A DNA stretch of 64,000 nt from Castor canadensis (Eukaryota; Chordata; Mammalia; Rodentia; Castoridae). The notes under the pieces are model-generated. The model did not search any database. It was not told the DNA's origin and saw only the letters and a program-made list of their open reading frames with translations. A program made the translations under genes and the position numbers. The stretch lies in the NCBI RefSeq assembly GCF_047511655.1, contig NC_133386.1, positions 131,071,866-131,135,865 on the forward strand. Direction: 5' to 3'. Numbering within the stretch: the first letter of the stretch is position 1; each line of letters opens with the position of its first letter. This document shows positions 46,800 through 58,330 of this stretch, in pieces.

Positions 46800-47110
46800 T
46801 GACCTTTGGTCTATCTCCTAGTAAAGAGATAGAACCAGCATTGTGTACATCAGAGGGCAAAAGTATTCCAGGCAGAGGAACTTAGTAAGTACAAGCTTCC
46901 TGAGGTATGACAAATTTATGTTGTAGATGAGAAAGGTGGCCAGTGTGGCTGACATCTGGAAATGGAGTCAGAGTGCAGAATGGGATGAGGTGGGGGATGG
47001 ACAAGGACTGATCCTATAGGGCCTTGTGGATCATGGAGGGCAGTTTAGATGATAGTCTCATACTATGGGAAGCTCTGGAAGGGTTTTGAGCAGGGGACTG
47101 ATGTTATTTG
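46800..47110 (+). repeat. Ancient interspersed repeat, family not named
   Basis: Blocks such as TCCAGGCAGAGGAAC, ATAGGGCCTTGTGGATCATG and GGGTTTTGAGCAGGGGACTG recur, diverged, near 14,430-14,640 and 6,230-6,430. I recognise the pattern as a widespread mammalian repeat but cannot assign its name. Confidence 0.5.
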
Positions 47111-47501
47111 ATACATGTTTTTAAAAGTTTTCTTAAGTTTTGTATAGAGAATGTGGCTTATAAGGGCTCATAAGCCCTTAGTCAATTCCTGTGCTCTTCA
47201 CCCTCTTACACTCAGGGTGATAACTTGCTGCCTTGATACTGGTAAAGTCCCTTGTCAGCTTTTCAGAATGCCCTTTCTGTTTTCTATTTTTTTTTTTATT
47301 CTTACTCCTCATTTCAACCTCAGAACTTAAGACAGAGATTAGTCTGTTTTTAACATATTAAAAACTGTCCAAAGAGGTGGGATTTATTATTCATGTGATT
47401 GAAAGCCTTTAAGATTATAACTTAGATAACAACCCAAACCTAATCCTCTTGGGAAGGGTTTGGCAACCTGTGGCATAACTGGTTTATGATATGATTTTCA
47501 G

Positions 47502-47609
47502 CTGGTGGGGTGGCTCTAGTGGTAGAGTACCTGCCTTGCAAGTGTAAGGCCCTGAGTTCAAACCCAAGTACCACCAGAAAAAGAAGAAAAAGAAAAAGAA
47601 AATCTTCTA
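47502..47609 (+). repeat. Stand-alone ID SINE with perfect 17-bp duplication
   Basis: CTGGTGGGGTGGCTCTAGTG, TACCTGCCTTGCAAGTGTAA, GTTCAAACCCAAGTACCACC and an A/G-rich tail. TATGATATGATTTTCAG occurs at 47485-47501 and 47610-47626 without mismatch, so this ID inserted on its own and fairly recently. Confidence 0.95.
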
Positions 47610-47689
47610 TATGATATGATTTTCAGTGTCGGGGATTGCCTTCAAGACTCAGTTTGATTGTATTTTCAATAAAGATGTTCTCCATTCTA

Positions 47690-47890
47690 GCTTTGAGTTC
47701 ACACAGATCTGGGTTCCACTCCTACCCCTGCCACTTCTTGGCAAGGTGATCTTGAACCTATTAATTCACCTCTCTTAGCCACTTCTGAGAAATGAGGTTA
47801 GCAATACATAATTGATATATGGCTGTTAAGAGAAATAAATCAAGTGGAGGTAGCTTGTGACATCCCGGGCATTGTACTGGCATAAAATAG
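47690..47890 (+). repeat. MIR, sense
   Basis: CACAGATCTGGGTTCCACTC, GCCACTTCTTGGCAAGGTGA, CACCTCTCTTAGCCACTTCT, GAGAAATGAGGTTAGCAATA and GGCATTGTACTGGCATAAAA follow the full MIR. Confidence 0.82.
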
Positions 47891-47908
47891 CTACACAAAA
47901 GAAGTTTA

Positions 47909-48011
47909 GTGCTCACTTGGCAGCACATATACTAAAATTGGAACAATACAAGATTAGTATGGCCCTTGCACAAGGATGACATGTAAATTTGTGAAGTGTT
48001 CCATATTTTTT
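47909..48011 (+). pseudogene. RNU6P: U6 snRNA pseudogene
   Basis: GTGCTCACTTGGCAGCACAT and ATACTAAAATTGGAACAATA, through the ACA-box region, to GTTCCATATTTTTT. Compared with U6 it has lost one C in the 5' stem and three bases near nucleotide 43, and has several C-to-T/G-to-A changes, including in the ACAGAGA element that pairs with the 5' splice site. No proximal sequence element or TATA is evident upstream. Non-functional. Confidence 0.93.
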
Positions 48012-48472
48012 AAAAACATTTCTTCTCCAACTCTTATTCCTCCTTGCTTTCCCAAGTGGGTAGATAAATGACTGAATGAAATGATGAATGAATAAATTAC
48101 TCAAGGAATGGATCACCAAGCAGATTTGGTAGATGGAGAGGTGGATGAATTCATCAGATGATTGTTGAGAGCCAACTCCATTCAAGAATCTATGGTAGGT
48201 ATTGGCAATACTGAGATGTGTTAGGAAAGTTTCTTTTCCTTGAAGAAGAAACAGTACACATCAGATACAAACATATAAACACATCATTACAGTTCAGTGT
48301 AAAGATGGTCATAAATAGTCATACACAAGTATTCCTAGAGATGGAAGTAAGAGAGTGGTTGGGGAGGGTAATGAATGGCACTGCAGCTATATTTACCTTT
48401 GGTAAATGTATACAGAAATTTTAGAGGTAACATGGATATATAGAATTAAGTTAGACTTCTTTCTCTTTCCAG

Positions 48473-48576
48473 GTAGAACAGTTTTTTTATGTATGCCTGG
48501 TGAGTTCATTTATCCTGTCTTCACTTTTGCTGTTCTTGTGGATAGAAACCTCCAACGAATACTTTGACTTAGACTG
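48473..48576 (+). CDS. GDPD4: Candidate GDPD4 second coding exon, first membrane segment
   Basis: 34 codons plus two bases encode VEQFFYVCLVSSFILSSLLL, then FLWIETSNEYFDLDW. This is one hydrophobic helix followed by an acidic/aromatic motif equivalent to the W.E..NDY..FNW segment after the first helix of GDPD5. It follows a strong acceptor (ttctctttccag, ends 48472) and precedes a strong donor (gtgagt at 48577). The phase matches exon 43453-43658 on the left and splits the tryptophan codon on the right. I found no third exon before 64,000, so the remaining membrane helices and the catalytic GDPD domain must lie beyond the window. Confidence 0.8.
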
Positions 48577-49239
48577 GTGAGTTTCATACTCTGTACCTTT
48601 ATTTGTATAAGGGCTTGCTCTTTGGTCTGATAACCACCTGTATTCTACCTCAGGTTAAAAAGACCTGGTGGCATCATAGGGAGGGTAGACAAACTTGGAT
48701 TTTCTACAGCTTGTGGGTGAGAGGCCTGACTGGGGCAGGGGTTTCTGTTCCTACTGTGGTCAGTTTTACACTGAAGACAAATCTGGCTTAGTGGGACCCT
48801 TTCTGTTTCCAGTGTCCCCAGTCCTTCTCAGTCAGTGATTCCCTGTCATCTTTATTCATCAGTCTGTTTGTTTGGGTTACTGATGCCTGCACTGCTGGTC
48901 TCCCTGTCTCTGTCCCTGAACCCTGCTTTTTCTGCTTCTCCTATAGTCTCTGCCTCCTTCTGTTCTTAAGGGCCTCCTGAAAACTCTGAACACAGGGATG
49001 GTGGTCCCTTCCCATCACCCTTTCATGGCTAAACTTCAACTCCTAGACTGCTCTCAGATCTTCCAGGCTTTCTGACCTGATACTTTCTAATGTTGCTGTA
49101 AGCCTTATCTACTATTTGGTGTTTGGGGGAAGAGTATAATTGGGTGTGAGGCTTCCTTTTCTTAATGGAAGACAGGTTGTTTTTCTCTGGCAGTAAAATC
49201 TACTTTTTTATTTCAAGTGTAAAAAGTATAGAAAATTTG

Positions 49240-49448
49240 CAGGGCACCAGTGGCTCACACCTGTAATCCTAGGTACTCAGGTGGTGGAGATCAGGAGTAT
49301 TGTGGTTCAAAGCCAGTCCAGGCAAATAGTTCTGTGAGACCCTATCTTGAAGAACCCTTCACAAAAAAAATAGGGCTGGTGGAGTGGCTCAAGGTGAAAG
49401 TCCTGAGCTCAAGCCCCAGTAACTGCAAAAAAAAAAAAAAAAAAAAAA
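49240..49448 (+). repeat. B1-ID dimeric SINE with long A tail
   Basis: A B1 (CCAGTGGCTCACACCTGTAA ... GAGACCCTATCTTGAAGAAC), a CCCTTCACAAAAAAAA linker, a shortened ID (GGGCTGGTGGAGTGGCTCAA ... CAAGCCCCAGTAACTG) and about 24 A residues. AGAAAATT flanks. Looks young. Confidence 0.93.
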
Positions 49449-49702
49449 GAGCAGAAAATTAGAAAATACCTACTCAGTCACATTCTCTTTGACAATCACT
49501 TGGTAGATATTTTCCAACCTTTTTTAATGCTTATTATGTTGTTATGTTTATGCTGGTTATATAGTTTTGCTTTCCTTTTTACTTAAAATAATCATGTAAT
49601 TTAATGAATCATTAAAACTTCCATTGAACATCATTTAAAATGGTTTCAGAAAATATTTACTTAGATTTTTAAAAATTTTATTTTTAATTAATTAATTAAA
49701 TT

Positions 49703-49845
49703 TTAGGGTTTTTGAGACAAGTCTGCTGTGTAGCCCAGGGTGGCCTGGAACTCACTATGTATTCCAGACTGGTCTTAAACTTGCAGTCTTCCTGCCTCCA
49801 TCTCCCAAGCACTGAGACGACAGGTGTGCACAAGCATGCCCAACT
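49703..49845 (-). repeat. B1-type SINE, antisense, old
   Basis: TTTTGAGACAAGTCTGCTGT, GTGGCCTGGAACTCACTATG and GGTGTGCACAAGCATGCCC in antisense B1 order. Confidence 0.82.
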
Positions 49846-50211
49846 ACTTAGCTATATTTTATTGTTGTTTTTTATTAGTGTTTCCATGTTCTTGTCTTAA
49901 CAAAATACAGTTCAGAGAACTCTTTATACTGTTAGCTAATGTTCTTAGGTAGATTCCTGCAAGAATAAACACTGTTAAAATTCATTATGCCTTTGCCAAA
50001 GTACTTTCTCTAAAGGTTATAGCAATTTCCACTTAAAACAGAGGCATATGTCAGTTTCTATTACCCCTTTTTGGAATATATTAATTGTACAAAGGGGTTT
50101 CATTGTGGTATTTCCATACATGCATATATTGGATTTTGATCAAATTCACCCCCTCTATTACTCTTTCTTATTCCCCCTCTCTCCCTTTTAAAAATAATTT
50201 TTATTGGCAGA

Positions 50212-50513
50212 ACTGGGGTTTGAATTCAGGGCCTTGCACTGTACCACTTGAGCCCTGCCCCTAGCCCTTTCTGCTTTTGTAATTTCTCAAGTAGGGTCTT
50301 GTGTTTATGCCAAGGCTGGCCAGAACTGCAGTCCTTCTACTTACACTTCCTGTGTAGTCGGGATGACAGACATGTGCTATCACTCCCAGCTTTTACTGGT
50401 TGATGTGAGGGTCTTACAAACTTTTTTGCCTGGGGCTGGCCTTGAATTTTCATCCTCCAGATCTCTATTTCCTGAGTAGCTGCAATTAAAGTTGTGAGCA
50501 ACTGTGTTCAGCT
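50212..50513 (-). repeat. Trimeric (B1-B1-ID) SINE, antisense, inside L1 3'UTR
   Basis: An ID complement (GAACTGGGGTTTGAATTCAG ... ACTTGAGCCCTGCCC) then two B1 complements (about 50,270-50,395 and 50,400-50,513). CTTTTAAAAA[T/C]AATTTT flanks both ends, confirming one insertion event. Confidence 0.85.
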
Positions 50514-50910
50514 TTTAAAAACAATTTTAATGGGTTTCATTATTATATTTCCATACATGCATATGAAATACTTTGATCATATTCACCCCTCCTTTCATCC
50601 TCTCACTGGTTCATGCACCCAAATAGTCCCCATTTTACATTCAAGTCATTTATTTTTCTTTAAGTTTAGATTGCCCAAATGAGAGAGAATATGCAACATT
50701 AGTCTTTTTCAGTCTGTCTTATTTTGCTTATGATTTCCAGTTCCATCCATTTTCCTGCAAACAAAATACTTTCATTCATCTTTATGACTGAATAATATTC
50801 TGTTGTGTATATACAGCATTTTCTTTATCCATTTATCAGTTGATGAATACCTAGTCTGATTCCATAGTTTGGCTGTTGTGAATGTTACTGCTATAAACAT
50901 GGGAGTGCAC

Positions 50911-51108
50911 TGGATGCTGGTGGCTCACGCCTGTAATCCTAGCTACTCAGGAGGCAGAGATCAAGAAGATTGCAGTTCAAAGCCAGCCTGGGCAAATAGT
51001 TCCACAGGGCCCTATCTCAAAAAAATCCTTCACAAAAAAAGAGCTGTTGGAGTGACTCAAGCTGTAGACCCTGAGTTCAAGCCCCAGTACCCTCCCCCAC
51101 CACACACA
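50911..51108 (+). repeat. B1-ID dimeric SINE inside antisense L1
   Basis: A B1 (GCTGGTGGCTCACGCCTGTA ... CCTATCTCAAAAAAATCC) and a short ID (GAGCTGTTGGAGTGACTCAA ... AAGCCCCAGTACCC). AAACATG[G/A]GAGT-type flanks form the duplication. Confidence 0.92.
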
Positions 51109-52929
51109 AAAACATGAGAGTTGCAGGTATCTCTGTTGTTCCCAGATTCACATTCCTTTCAACATATGCCCGGGAGTGGTATCAGAGGATCATATGGTAG
51201 TGCTTTTTTTAGTTTTTGAGGAGCCTCCATACTGATTTCTGTGACTGCACTAGTTTATATTCTCACCAACAGTGTGTAAGGATTCATTTATGGCTAAGGG
51301 TGTCGAACATTTCTTCATATGTGTATTGACCATTTGTACTTGTTCTTTTGAGAATCATCTGTTCAATTCATTTGCCCATTTATTAATTGGATTGTTTGTT
51401 CTTTTGATGTTTAAGTTTTGGATCTCTTTATATATTCTAGTTATTAATCCTTTATCCAATGAATGACTGGCAAAGATTTCTCCCATTGTGTGGGATGTCT
51501 TTTGATAGTGGTAATTGTTTCTTTTGCTATGAAGAAGTGTTTAAAATTGATGCAATACCATTTGTCAATTCTTTTTCTTATTTCCTGAGCAATTGGAGTT
51601 CTATTAAGGAAGGCGTATTATCTTTCTTATAGGTTAAGGGTTTCCTCTACAATTTCCTTTAGTACTTTCAAAGTTTTAGGACTTTAATTTAGATCTTTGA
51701 TACATTTTGAATTAATTTTTGTACAGTGTGAAAAATGGGGATCTATTTTCAGTCTTTTACAGGTGGATATCCAGTTTTCCCAAGACCATTTGTTGAAAAG
51801 GCTGTCTTTTCTCCAACATAAGTTTTTGGTGCCTTTTTCAAAAATCAGATATCTATAGCTGTGTGGGTTTATTCTGGATATTCTATTCTATTCTATTAGT
51901 CTACATATCTGTTCTTCTTCCAGTACCATGCTGTTTTTGTCATTATAACTTTGCACTATAATTTGAAATCAGGTATTGTGGTATGTCCAGCATTGTTCTT
52001 TTTGCTCAGTATTACTTTGGCCATTCAGGGTCTTTTGTTGTTCCATATGAATTTTAGAATTTGTCTAATTCTGTTGAATTTTTATGCATTGAATCTATAG
52101 ATTATTTTCAGTTGTATAGCCATTTTCATGGTATTAATCCAGTCAATCCATGAACAAGGGAGGTCTTTCCTTCTTCTAGTGTCTTCAGCTTCTTTCTTCA
52201 TATTTTATAGTTTTTACTGTAGAGGTCATTCAACTCCTTTGTTAGGTTTATTCCTAGGTATTTAATATTTCTTTGAAGCTGTTGTGAATGGGATTGTTTT
52301 CCTGATTTCTTTCTTAGCTGGTTCATTGTTGGTATATAGAAAAGCTGCTGATTTTTATATGTTGATTTTTATGTCCTGAAAGTATTTATCAGATCTAAGA
52401 GTTCTTTTTCAGTGTCTTAGGGTCTTTTAGTATAGGATCATAGCATCTGTACATGGATAATTTGACTTCTTCCTTTCCTATTTCTGGCTCTCAGTTCTTT
52501 CTCTTATTGTTCTAAGGATTCAAGTACTATATTGAATAAGAGTGAAAAGATATGTTTGTCTCATTCTCGACTTTAGAGGAAATGGTTTAGTTTTCTCCCA
52601 TTTAGTAAAATGTTGGCCATAGGTTTATATATAGCCTTTTTTTATGTTGAGGTATATTCCTTTTATTCCTAGTTTTTTCAGGGCTTTTATCATGAATTTT
52701 GTTAAATGCTTTTTGTGCCTCTATTGTGATGGTCATGTGATTTTTGTCTTTTTTTCCTGTTTTTGTGTTGTATTATATTTATTGATTTGAATATGTTGAA
52801 CCATTGTTGCATACCCGGAATAAAATCAACTTGGTCATGTGGATATCTTTTTAGTGAGTTTCTAATTCTGTTTATAAGTATTTTATTGAGAATTTTTGCT
52901 TCTATTCGTTCATCAAGAAAATTGGTCTG

Positions 52930-52961
52930 AATAAAAAAAGAAAATTTAAAAAAAATTTAAA
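52930..52961 (+). mobile_element. Tail-only retro-insertion (32 bp, A-rich) with 15-bp duplication
   Basis: An A-rich 32-bp insert beginning AATAAAAAAAG is flanked by a perfect AAGAAAATTGGTCTG at 52915-52929 and 52962-52976. The insert holds almost nothing but tail, so it is either an L1 truncated to its last few bases or a poly-A-primed event. It lies within the older antisense L1. Confidence 0.82.
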
Positions 52962-55900
52962 AAGAAAATTGGTCTGTATTTTTTCTTTTTGGTGTGTCCT
53001 TATCTGGTTTTGGTATCAGGGCAATACTGGCTTCATAGATTAAATTTGGTAGTATTCCTTTCTAATTTATGGAACAATCTGAAGAGCATTGCTGTTAGTT
53101 CTTCTTTAAAGGTCTGCTAGAATTCAGCAGTGACTCTGTCTGGTCCTGGGCTTTTCTGTGTTGGGAGATTCTTTATTGGTACTTCAATTTAATTGCTTGT
53201 ATAGGTCTGGTTAGGTGGTTTAAATCTTCCTGGTCCAATTTTGGTAGAGCACATGCATCTAGAAACTTATTCATTTCTTTTAGATTTTCCACCTTACTAG
53301 AATATAAGTGCTTGAAGTATTCCCTAGTGATCCTCTGAATTTCAGTGATATTTGTTGTGATATTCCCTTTTTCATATATAATTTTATTAATTTGAGTCTT
53401 CTCTCTTTTCCTTTTGGTTACTTTGGCTAAGATCTTATTTATGTTTTCAAAACCCCAACTTTTTATTTAAATAATTCTTTGTATTGTTCTTTTAGTCTCC
53501 CATTTCATTAATTTCTAGGCTGATCTTTATTATTTCCATCTGTTGCTTTTGGGTTTGGCTTGTTCTTGTTTTTCTAAGAGCTCAGGTGATTTTTAGATAT
53601 TTATTTGGAGTCTCTCTAATTTTTTAATGAAGGCACTTGCAGCTATAAACTTTACTTTTAGCATTGCTTTTGCTGTGTCCCAAAGATTCTGTTTGATTCT
53701 AGGAATATTTTGTCAATGACCCACTGATCATTCAAGAGTTGCTTTAGTTTTTATCATGGAAGATTTTTATTTCTCCCTCAATTATGATGGATAGTTTTGC
53801 TGGGTATAATAATCTAGTTGGCAGTTATTTTCTTTCAGGACTTGTAATGTATCTTTCCATGTCCTTGTGTTTAAAGTTTCTGTTGAGAAATCTGTTGTTA
53901 TTCTGATGGGTTTGCCTTTATAGGTAACTTGGTGTTTCTCTCAGCTTTTAATATTCTTTCCTTGTTTTGTATGCCTAATATTTAATACAGTGTGTTTATA
54001 ATATGTCTTGTCTGTTTGACATCTTTAAAATCTACTATACATGGTTGATCATCTCTTTCTCAAGATTTGGGAAGTTTTCTGCTCTTGTTTTATTGAATAT
54101 GTTTTCTGTGATTTGGCTTGCACCTCTCCTCCATTTTCTATGCCCATGATTTACAGGTTTGGTCTCTTAATAGTGTCCCAGAAGTTTTGCATGTTCCATT
54201 TGTACTTTTTTTTTTGGTGGGACTGGATTTTGAACTCAAGGCTTCTTAAAGTCATTTTTATGAATTCTTTGACTAAGATATCATTCCCTTCTCTATCATT
54301 AGTGTCCATTTGTGTGCACTTGTTTGGTTTTGGAAGTATCATGTTGCCTTATTTTTTCATATTTCTTGTGTTTTTGCATTGGGATTTGCATATCTGAAGT
54401 CAAGTTGTGGTTGGAAGTTTTAATCACCTGTAGTCTTTGTGTTGAAATATTTTCATTCTTTAGGCGGGACAGCGTAGTGGCTAGCTTGAGGTACTGTTTC
54501 TCACCACTGAACTGGTTGTATAAAGCATTCTGTTACATATTCAGATTGATGTAAACAAGCTCCTGGAGTCTTGCAGAAGCGTTGAGTCTGCTTTTGGGCT
54601 GCTTTAACTATAAAAACTTCCCTTCTTTGTGTACAGGGAGCCACTGCTGGCTGCATGGAACTTTATAGCCTGTGGGCTGGGCAGGTTTCTACTTTCTCCA
54701 TTAGCCCCCATTTTGTGTCCCCAGGGGCAATAAGCATCTAAATCTCAGTGTGACTTCCAAATGTGTCAGAGAGTTGGGGCAACAAACAGAAGATTGAGTT
54801 CTGCCCTGGCTGGGGGAGAACTGAGGGACCTAGTCACTCTGCCTGATGGTCTGAAGCATCCAGATCCCATTGAGCAGTTTATCTCCCTGTGGAGGGGAGG
54901 AGGCTATGTAAGTCTTGTGATTCAGAAACCTTCATTTCTGCCTGGCAGTATCCATGTGCCAAGATACAATTCCATGAGGTGGGTCTCAGTGCCTTTTGGC
55001 CCCACCCAGCAGTTCATCTCCCTGTATGCAGAAAGGAAGGTTGTGTATTTGGCGGGACTGGGCTCAGTGTCCTCAGGCTTCTTCTGGCAGCTAACACTTG
55101 TGGGGAATGCAGTTCTATTGGTGACCCTCAGCACTTTTAGGCCCTGCCAAGAAGTTCACTTCTCTGAGTTAAGGAGGAGGTTGTAGAAATCATGTGATTT
55201 GGGGGGTTTGGGCTTGGGGCCCTCAGTCCTGTTAGCAAGAACATGCCGGGATTCATTTTCCAGTGATGGGCCTCAGTGCTTTCAGACTCTGCTCAGTAGA
55301 TCCCCCTCCCTATTGGGAGAGGAGGCTGTGGATAACTCGATCTGGAGTGTCTAGGCTTAGAGCTCTGATCTACACTTAACAGCCAACACATGTAGCCAGA
55401 GGCAGGCCCTGAAGGCCAAATACTGTGTTTCCACAGTGACCCTCAGGCAGTGTGACTCCTCCTTGTCAGGAAGGGTGGAGCCTCTGACCACCATGCCCTT
55501 TGCTGCTGGAGCTCTCTGCTGCTCAAACTCCTCTGCAGGACCATGTAGACCCTCTCCCTATTCTTGACCACTTCTCATGACTGTCTTCCACTTAGACACC
55601 CTGGGAGGGTATCCCAAGACTCCTGGGTTATTCCTCATTTTCAGGCTTCCTGACTTTCTCAGTCTCCAACAGTAAGCCCTTTCTTGCATCCTGCTATAGC
55701 TCTTTGAGGTGCAGGTAACAATTTGTCTTTTTTTCATGGAGGCTAGCCTTTCACACCAGAGCAGTCACTGTCTCACCAAATCCCTGCATTGGTTTTAAGG
55801 CTTGCAGGAAGTGTGGACTTATGCTGCAGATAGAATTACCAGTGTCTGTCACGTGGTCCTCTGGCTTGTGATTGTGAGTTCATCTTCTCATCCCCTTCTG

Positions 55901-56869
55901 GGGAGCTGGGAATGGTCTTGGGACTGTTGGCTGGTTTTCTCGGTTTCTCTATGCTTTTCTGCTGTCCTGCCACCTCTTTTTTGATTCCCAGTGCTCTTCC
56001 TCTCTTTCTTTTCAGAATATAATTTCTGCTATGTTGCCTGACTCTTCTATCATTCACAGAATCAAAATGGTGGGATGCTTTTAGTCCACCATCTTTTTGG
56101 CAGTTTCTATTTTAATCTACCACTGACAGCTTTAAATATCCTAATATTGAGCACATTTTATTAATCTTGATGGGATTACTTTTGTTTTCATTTGAATTAG
56201 TACATTTCAATACTATTTTATTTAACATTTAAAATAATTTTTTTCCTTTGTGCATTAACTCTTTGGGAGTTGTCAGTTTTTCTCACCAACTTACATAAAA
56301 TCTTTTAATTGTGGACTAGTTTTTAATTATTCCCTAATTTTCAATTTTTCCATCTATTTCTAGATTTAAAAATATGTAGCACTGAGCTCCATACATAACA
56401 ACATTTGTACAAAATTTAATTCTCAGATTTTTCTGACTGGGTCTTCCATCTCTTGAGTGGAATAGCACAGCAAAAATAATATGGTTGGTAAGGGTAACCT
56501 CTTGTCATCACACACTTTGGTCATTTTGGTCATTTTTATTTTCCCTACACAAAACCCTAGTTAAGAACTAGTCCCAAGATACTTTTTGGAATTGTTATTC
56601 CAGGTATGCTACAGAACTGTCCCTCACAGTGGACTTTTGGATTGATCAAAGTATGGCCCAGGAAACCTTCCTTATTATTGCTCTCAAGACTGAGGTGCTT
56701 CCTGACCAGTTTCTATAATTTTCCTTGAGGTCATTGTCCCTTGTGATCCTTTACCTCCAGGATGCAATGTGCAAGTTGGGCACAAGTCTGAGAATGAATG
56801 AAGTCCTTAATCCTAGTTCAGTGTTACTCTTTGTGTTTTTATTTTTCACATTTTTGTTTATTTATTTAA

Positions 56870-57077
56870 TTTTTTGATGGGACTGGAGTTTGAACTCAGG
56901 GCTTCACACTTGAAAAGCAGGTGCTCTATTGCTTGAACTACACCTCCAGTCCATTTTTGCTCTGTTTATTTTGGTGATGGAGTCTCACAAACTATTTGCC
57001 CAGTCTGGCCTCAAAACATGGTCCTCCCAATCTCAGACTCCCAAATAGCTAGGATTATAGATGAAAGCTGTCAGTGC
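56870..57077 (-). repeat. B1-ID dimeric SINE, antisense
   Basis: An ID complement (GACTGGAGTTTGAACTCAGG ... TTGAACTACACCTCCAG) then a B1 complement (GATGGAGTCTCACAAACTAT ... TAGCTAGGATTATAGATG). Confidence 0.87.
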
Positions 57078-57567
57078 CTTTCTCTTTTTATTTTTAGGGT
57101 TGGTATATCGTCTCATTTTCTTTATGTCTTTTTACTTTGAAAGTAGTCATTTTGTATGATATTACTACATGTATTCTAGCTTTGCATAGTTTTTTTCCTC
57201 ATGCTTTTGCTTTTTAAGTTGTATTTTATATTTTAGAATTTTCCTTTGTAAATAGCATATGGTTGGGTTTCTCAAATTCAGTTTGGCAATATTTGTTTTT
57301 ATGTTCCAAATAAAAGACATAACTGTACAAATATAGTTCCTGATATAGTTGAGTTTATAGCCCTAATCTTTTTAATGCTATTTGTCCTGTCAGATCTATA
57401 TTCTTTTTTCATCTTTTGATTATTTTGTACTAAGCATTTTCATTTTCTCTTATTTCACTTTTCTCTGCTCTCTTAAATTGGAAGGTATACCCACATTTTC
57501 TGTCCTGTCTTTATTGCTATCTATTTTATATCTACCTTGGAAATTATAACTTATAATCATCTTTGTA

Positions 57568-57652
57568 TTTTTGAGACAGGGTCTCACTATGTAGCCCCTC
57601 CTGCCTCAACCTCCTGAGTGCTGGGATTACAGACATGTGCCATCAACCTGAC
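57568..57652 (-). repeat. B1-type SINE, antisense, internal deletion
   Basis: TTTTGAGACAGGGTCTCACT directly joined, through CCCCTCCTGCC, to CTGAGTGCTGGGATTACAGA. About 30 bp of the B1 middle is missing. Confidence 0.85.
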
Positions 57653-57659
57653 TTTACTG

Positions 57660-58330
57660 CATATATTCTTGACTGATAAAAGTCTGATATTATTGTTTTA
57701 ACTTTTTTCTGAATAATGCAAGGATCTTGAAAAACCTTATAATGACTTAAAGCCATTGTCATCATAGTCTAATCCTAAATACATTTTCAACCACATGTGA
57801 TGTTGTTATTTTGCACATTTAATATTAATTTAGATTGATATATCTAGTTATCTTTTTATTGCTCTTCATTTCATCATGCATCTCTGATCTTTCACCCAGT
57901 GTCTTCTTTTTCTATACAAAAAATATCCCCTAGAATTCCTTTGTTAAGAATCTGTGAGGGACAATTTCTTTCATTTTCTATTTTTGTGAAGATGACTTTA
58001 TTGAATCTTTACCCCAGAAGGGTATCTTAGATGGGTATAAATTCTAATTTGTAGTGACTTCTTTTAGCACTTTGAATTTCTTATTCTGCTATATCCTTGC
58101 TTTGTTTCTTTTGAGATGCCTGCTGTCTATCTGTTTGTGTTCTTTTGAAACTGTTTTTTATCTGTGTGCTTTTAATAGTTTTCTCTATATTTGGTTTTCA
58201 ATATTTACTATAAGGTATGTAGGTATAGTTTGTTTTTATTCTGCTTTAAGTTCTTAGAGCTTCTTAAATCCTTGGTTTGATATCTGGTGACTTTTCTGTT
58301 GTCTTCTAAGCTGGACCTTCATTTCTCTTC
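57660..58330 (-). repeat. Ancient LINE fragment (L1M/HAL1 type), antisense
   Basis: TTCTTTTGAAACTGTTTTTT, TAGTTTTCTCTATATTTGGT, GTATGTAGGTATAGTTTG and TCTTAGAGCTTCTTAAATCC are diverged blocks of an old antisense LINE. The text appears to continue at 63,590, so later insertions probably split it. Confidence 0.6.

Larger units (their letters stand above)
43659..48472 (+). other. GDPD4: Candidate GDPD4 intron
   Basis: A 4.8-kb intron between the two candidate exons. It contains ID, B1 and MIR elements, a GATA-type microsatellite and a U6 pseudogene. The stretches 43,970-44,980, 45,070-45,390 and 46,060-46,560 show only ancient, unassigned repeat-like DNA; 48,012-48,460 is unassigned. Confidence 0.65.
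50082..56102 (-). mobile_element. Nearly full-length old L1, antisense, with nested SINEs
   Basis: On the minus strand the 3'UTR lies at 50,082-51,150, ORF2 remnants at about 51,150-54,000, ORF1 remnants at about 53,760-54,400, and the 5'UTR at about 54,420-56,102. Landmarks are the ORF2 C-terminal segment at 51,180-51,560, an RT PGPD-region complement at 53,130-53,150, and an ORF1 RRM start complement at 54,120-54,180. An AAGATGG (YY1-like) motif near the 5' end, at 56,085-56,095, is typical of L1 5' ends. The frames are broken throughout. The 3'UTR module arrangement matches the copy at 35,345, not the young L1. Two SINEs and a tail-only insertion are nested in it. Confidence 0.85.

Noticed and set aside
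48600-48790. Open frame at 48,603 as a continuation of the GDPD4 exon
   Set aside because: It starts after the donor at 48577, is out of the exon's frame, and has no family similarity.
54761-55186. 141-codon open frame on the + strand
   Set aside because: It lies in the 5'UTR of the antisense L1. No domain and no splice or start context.
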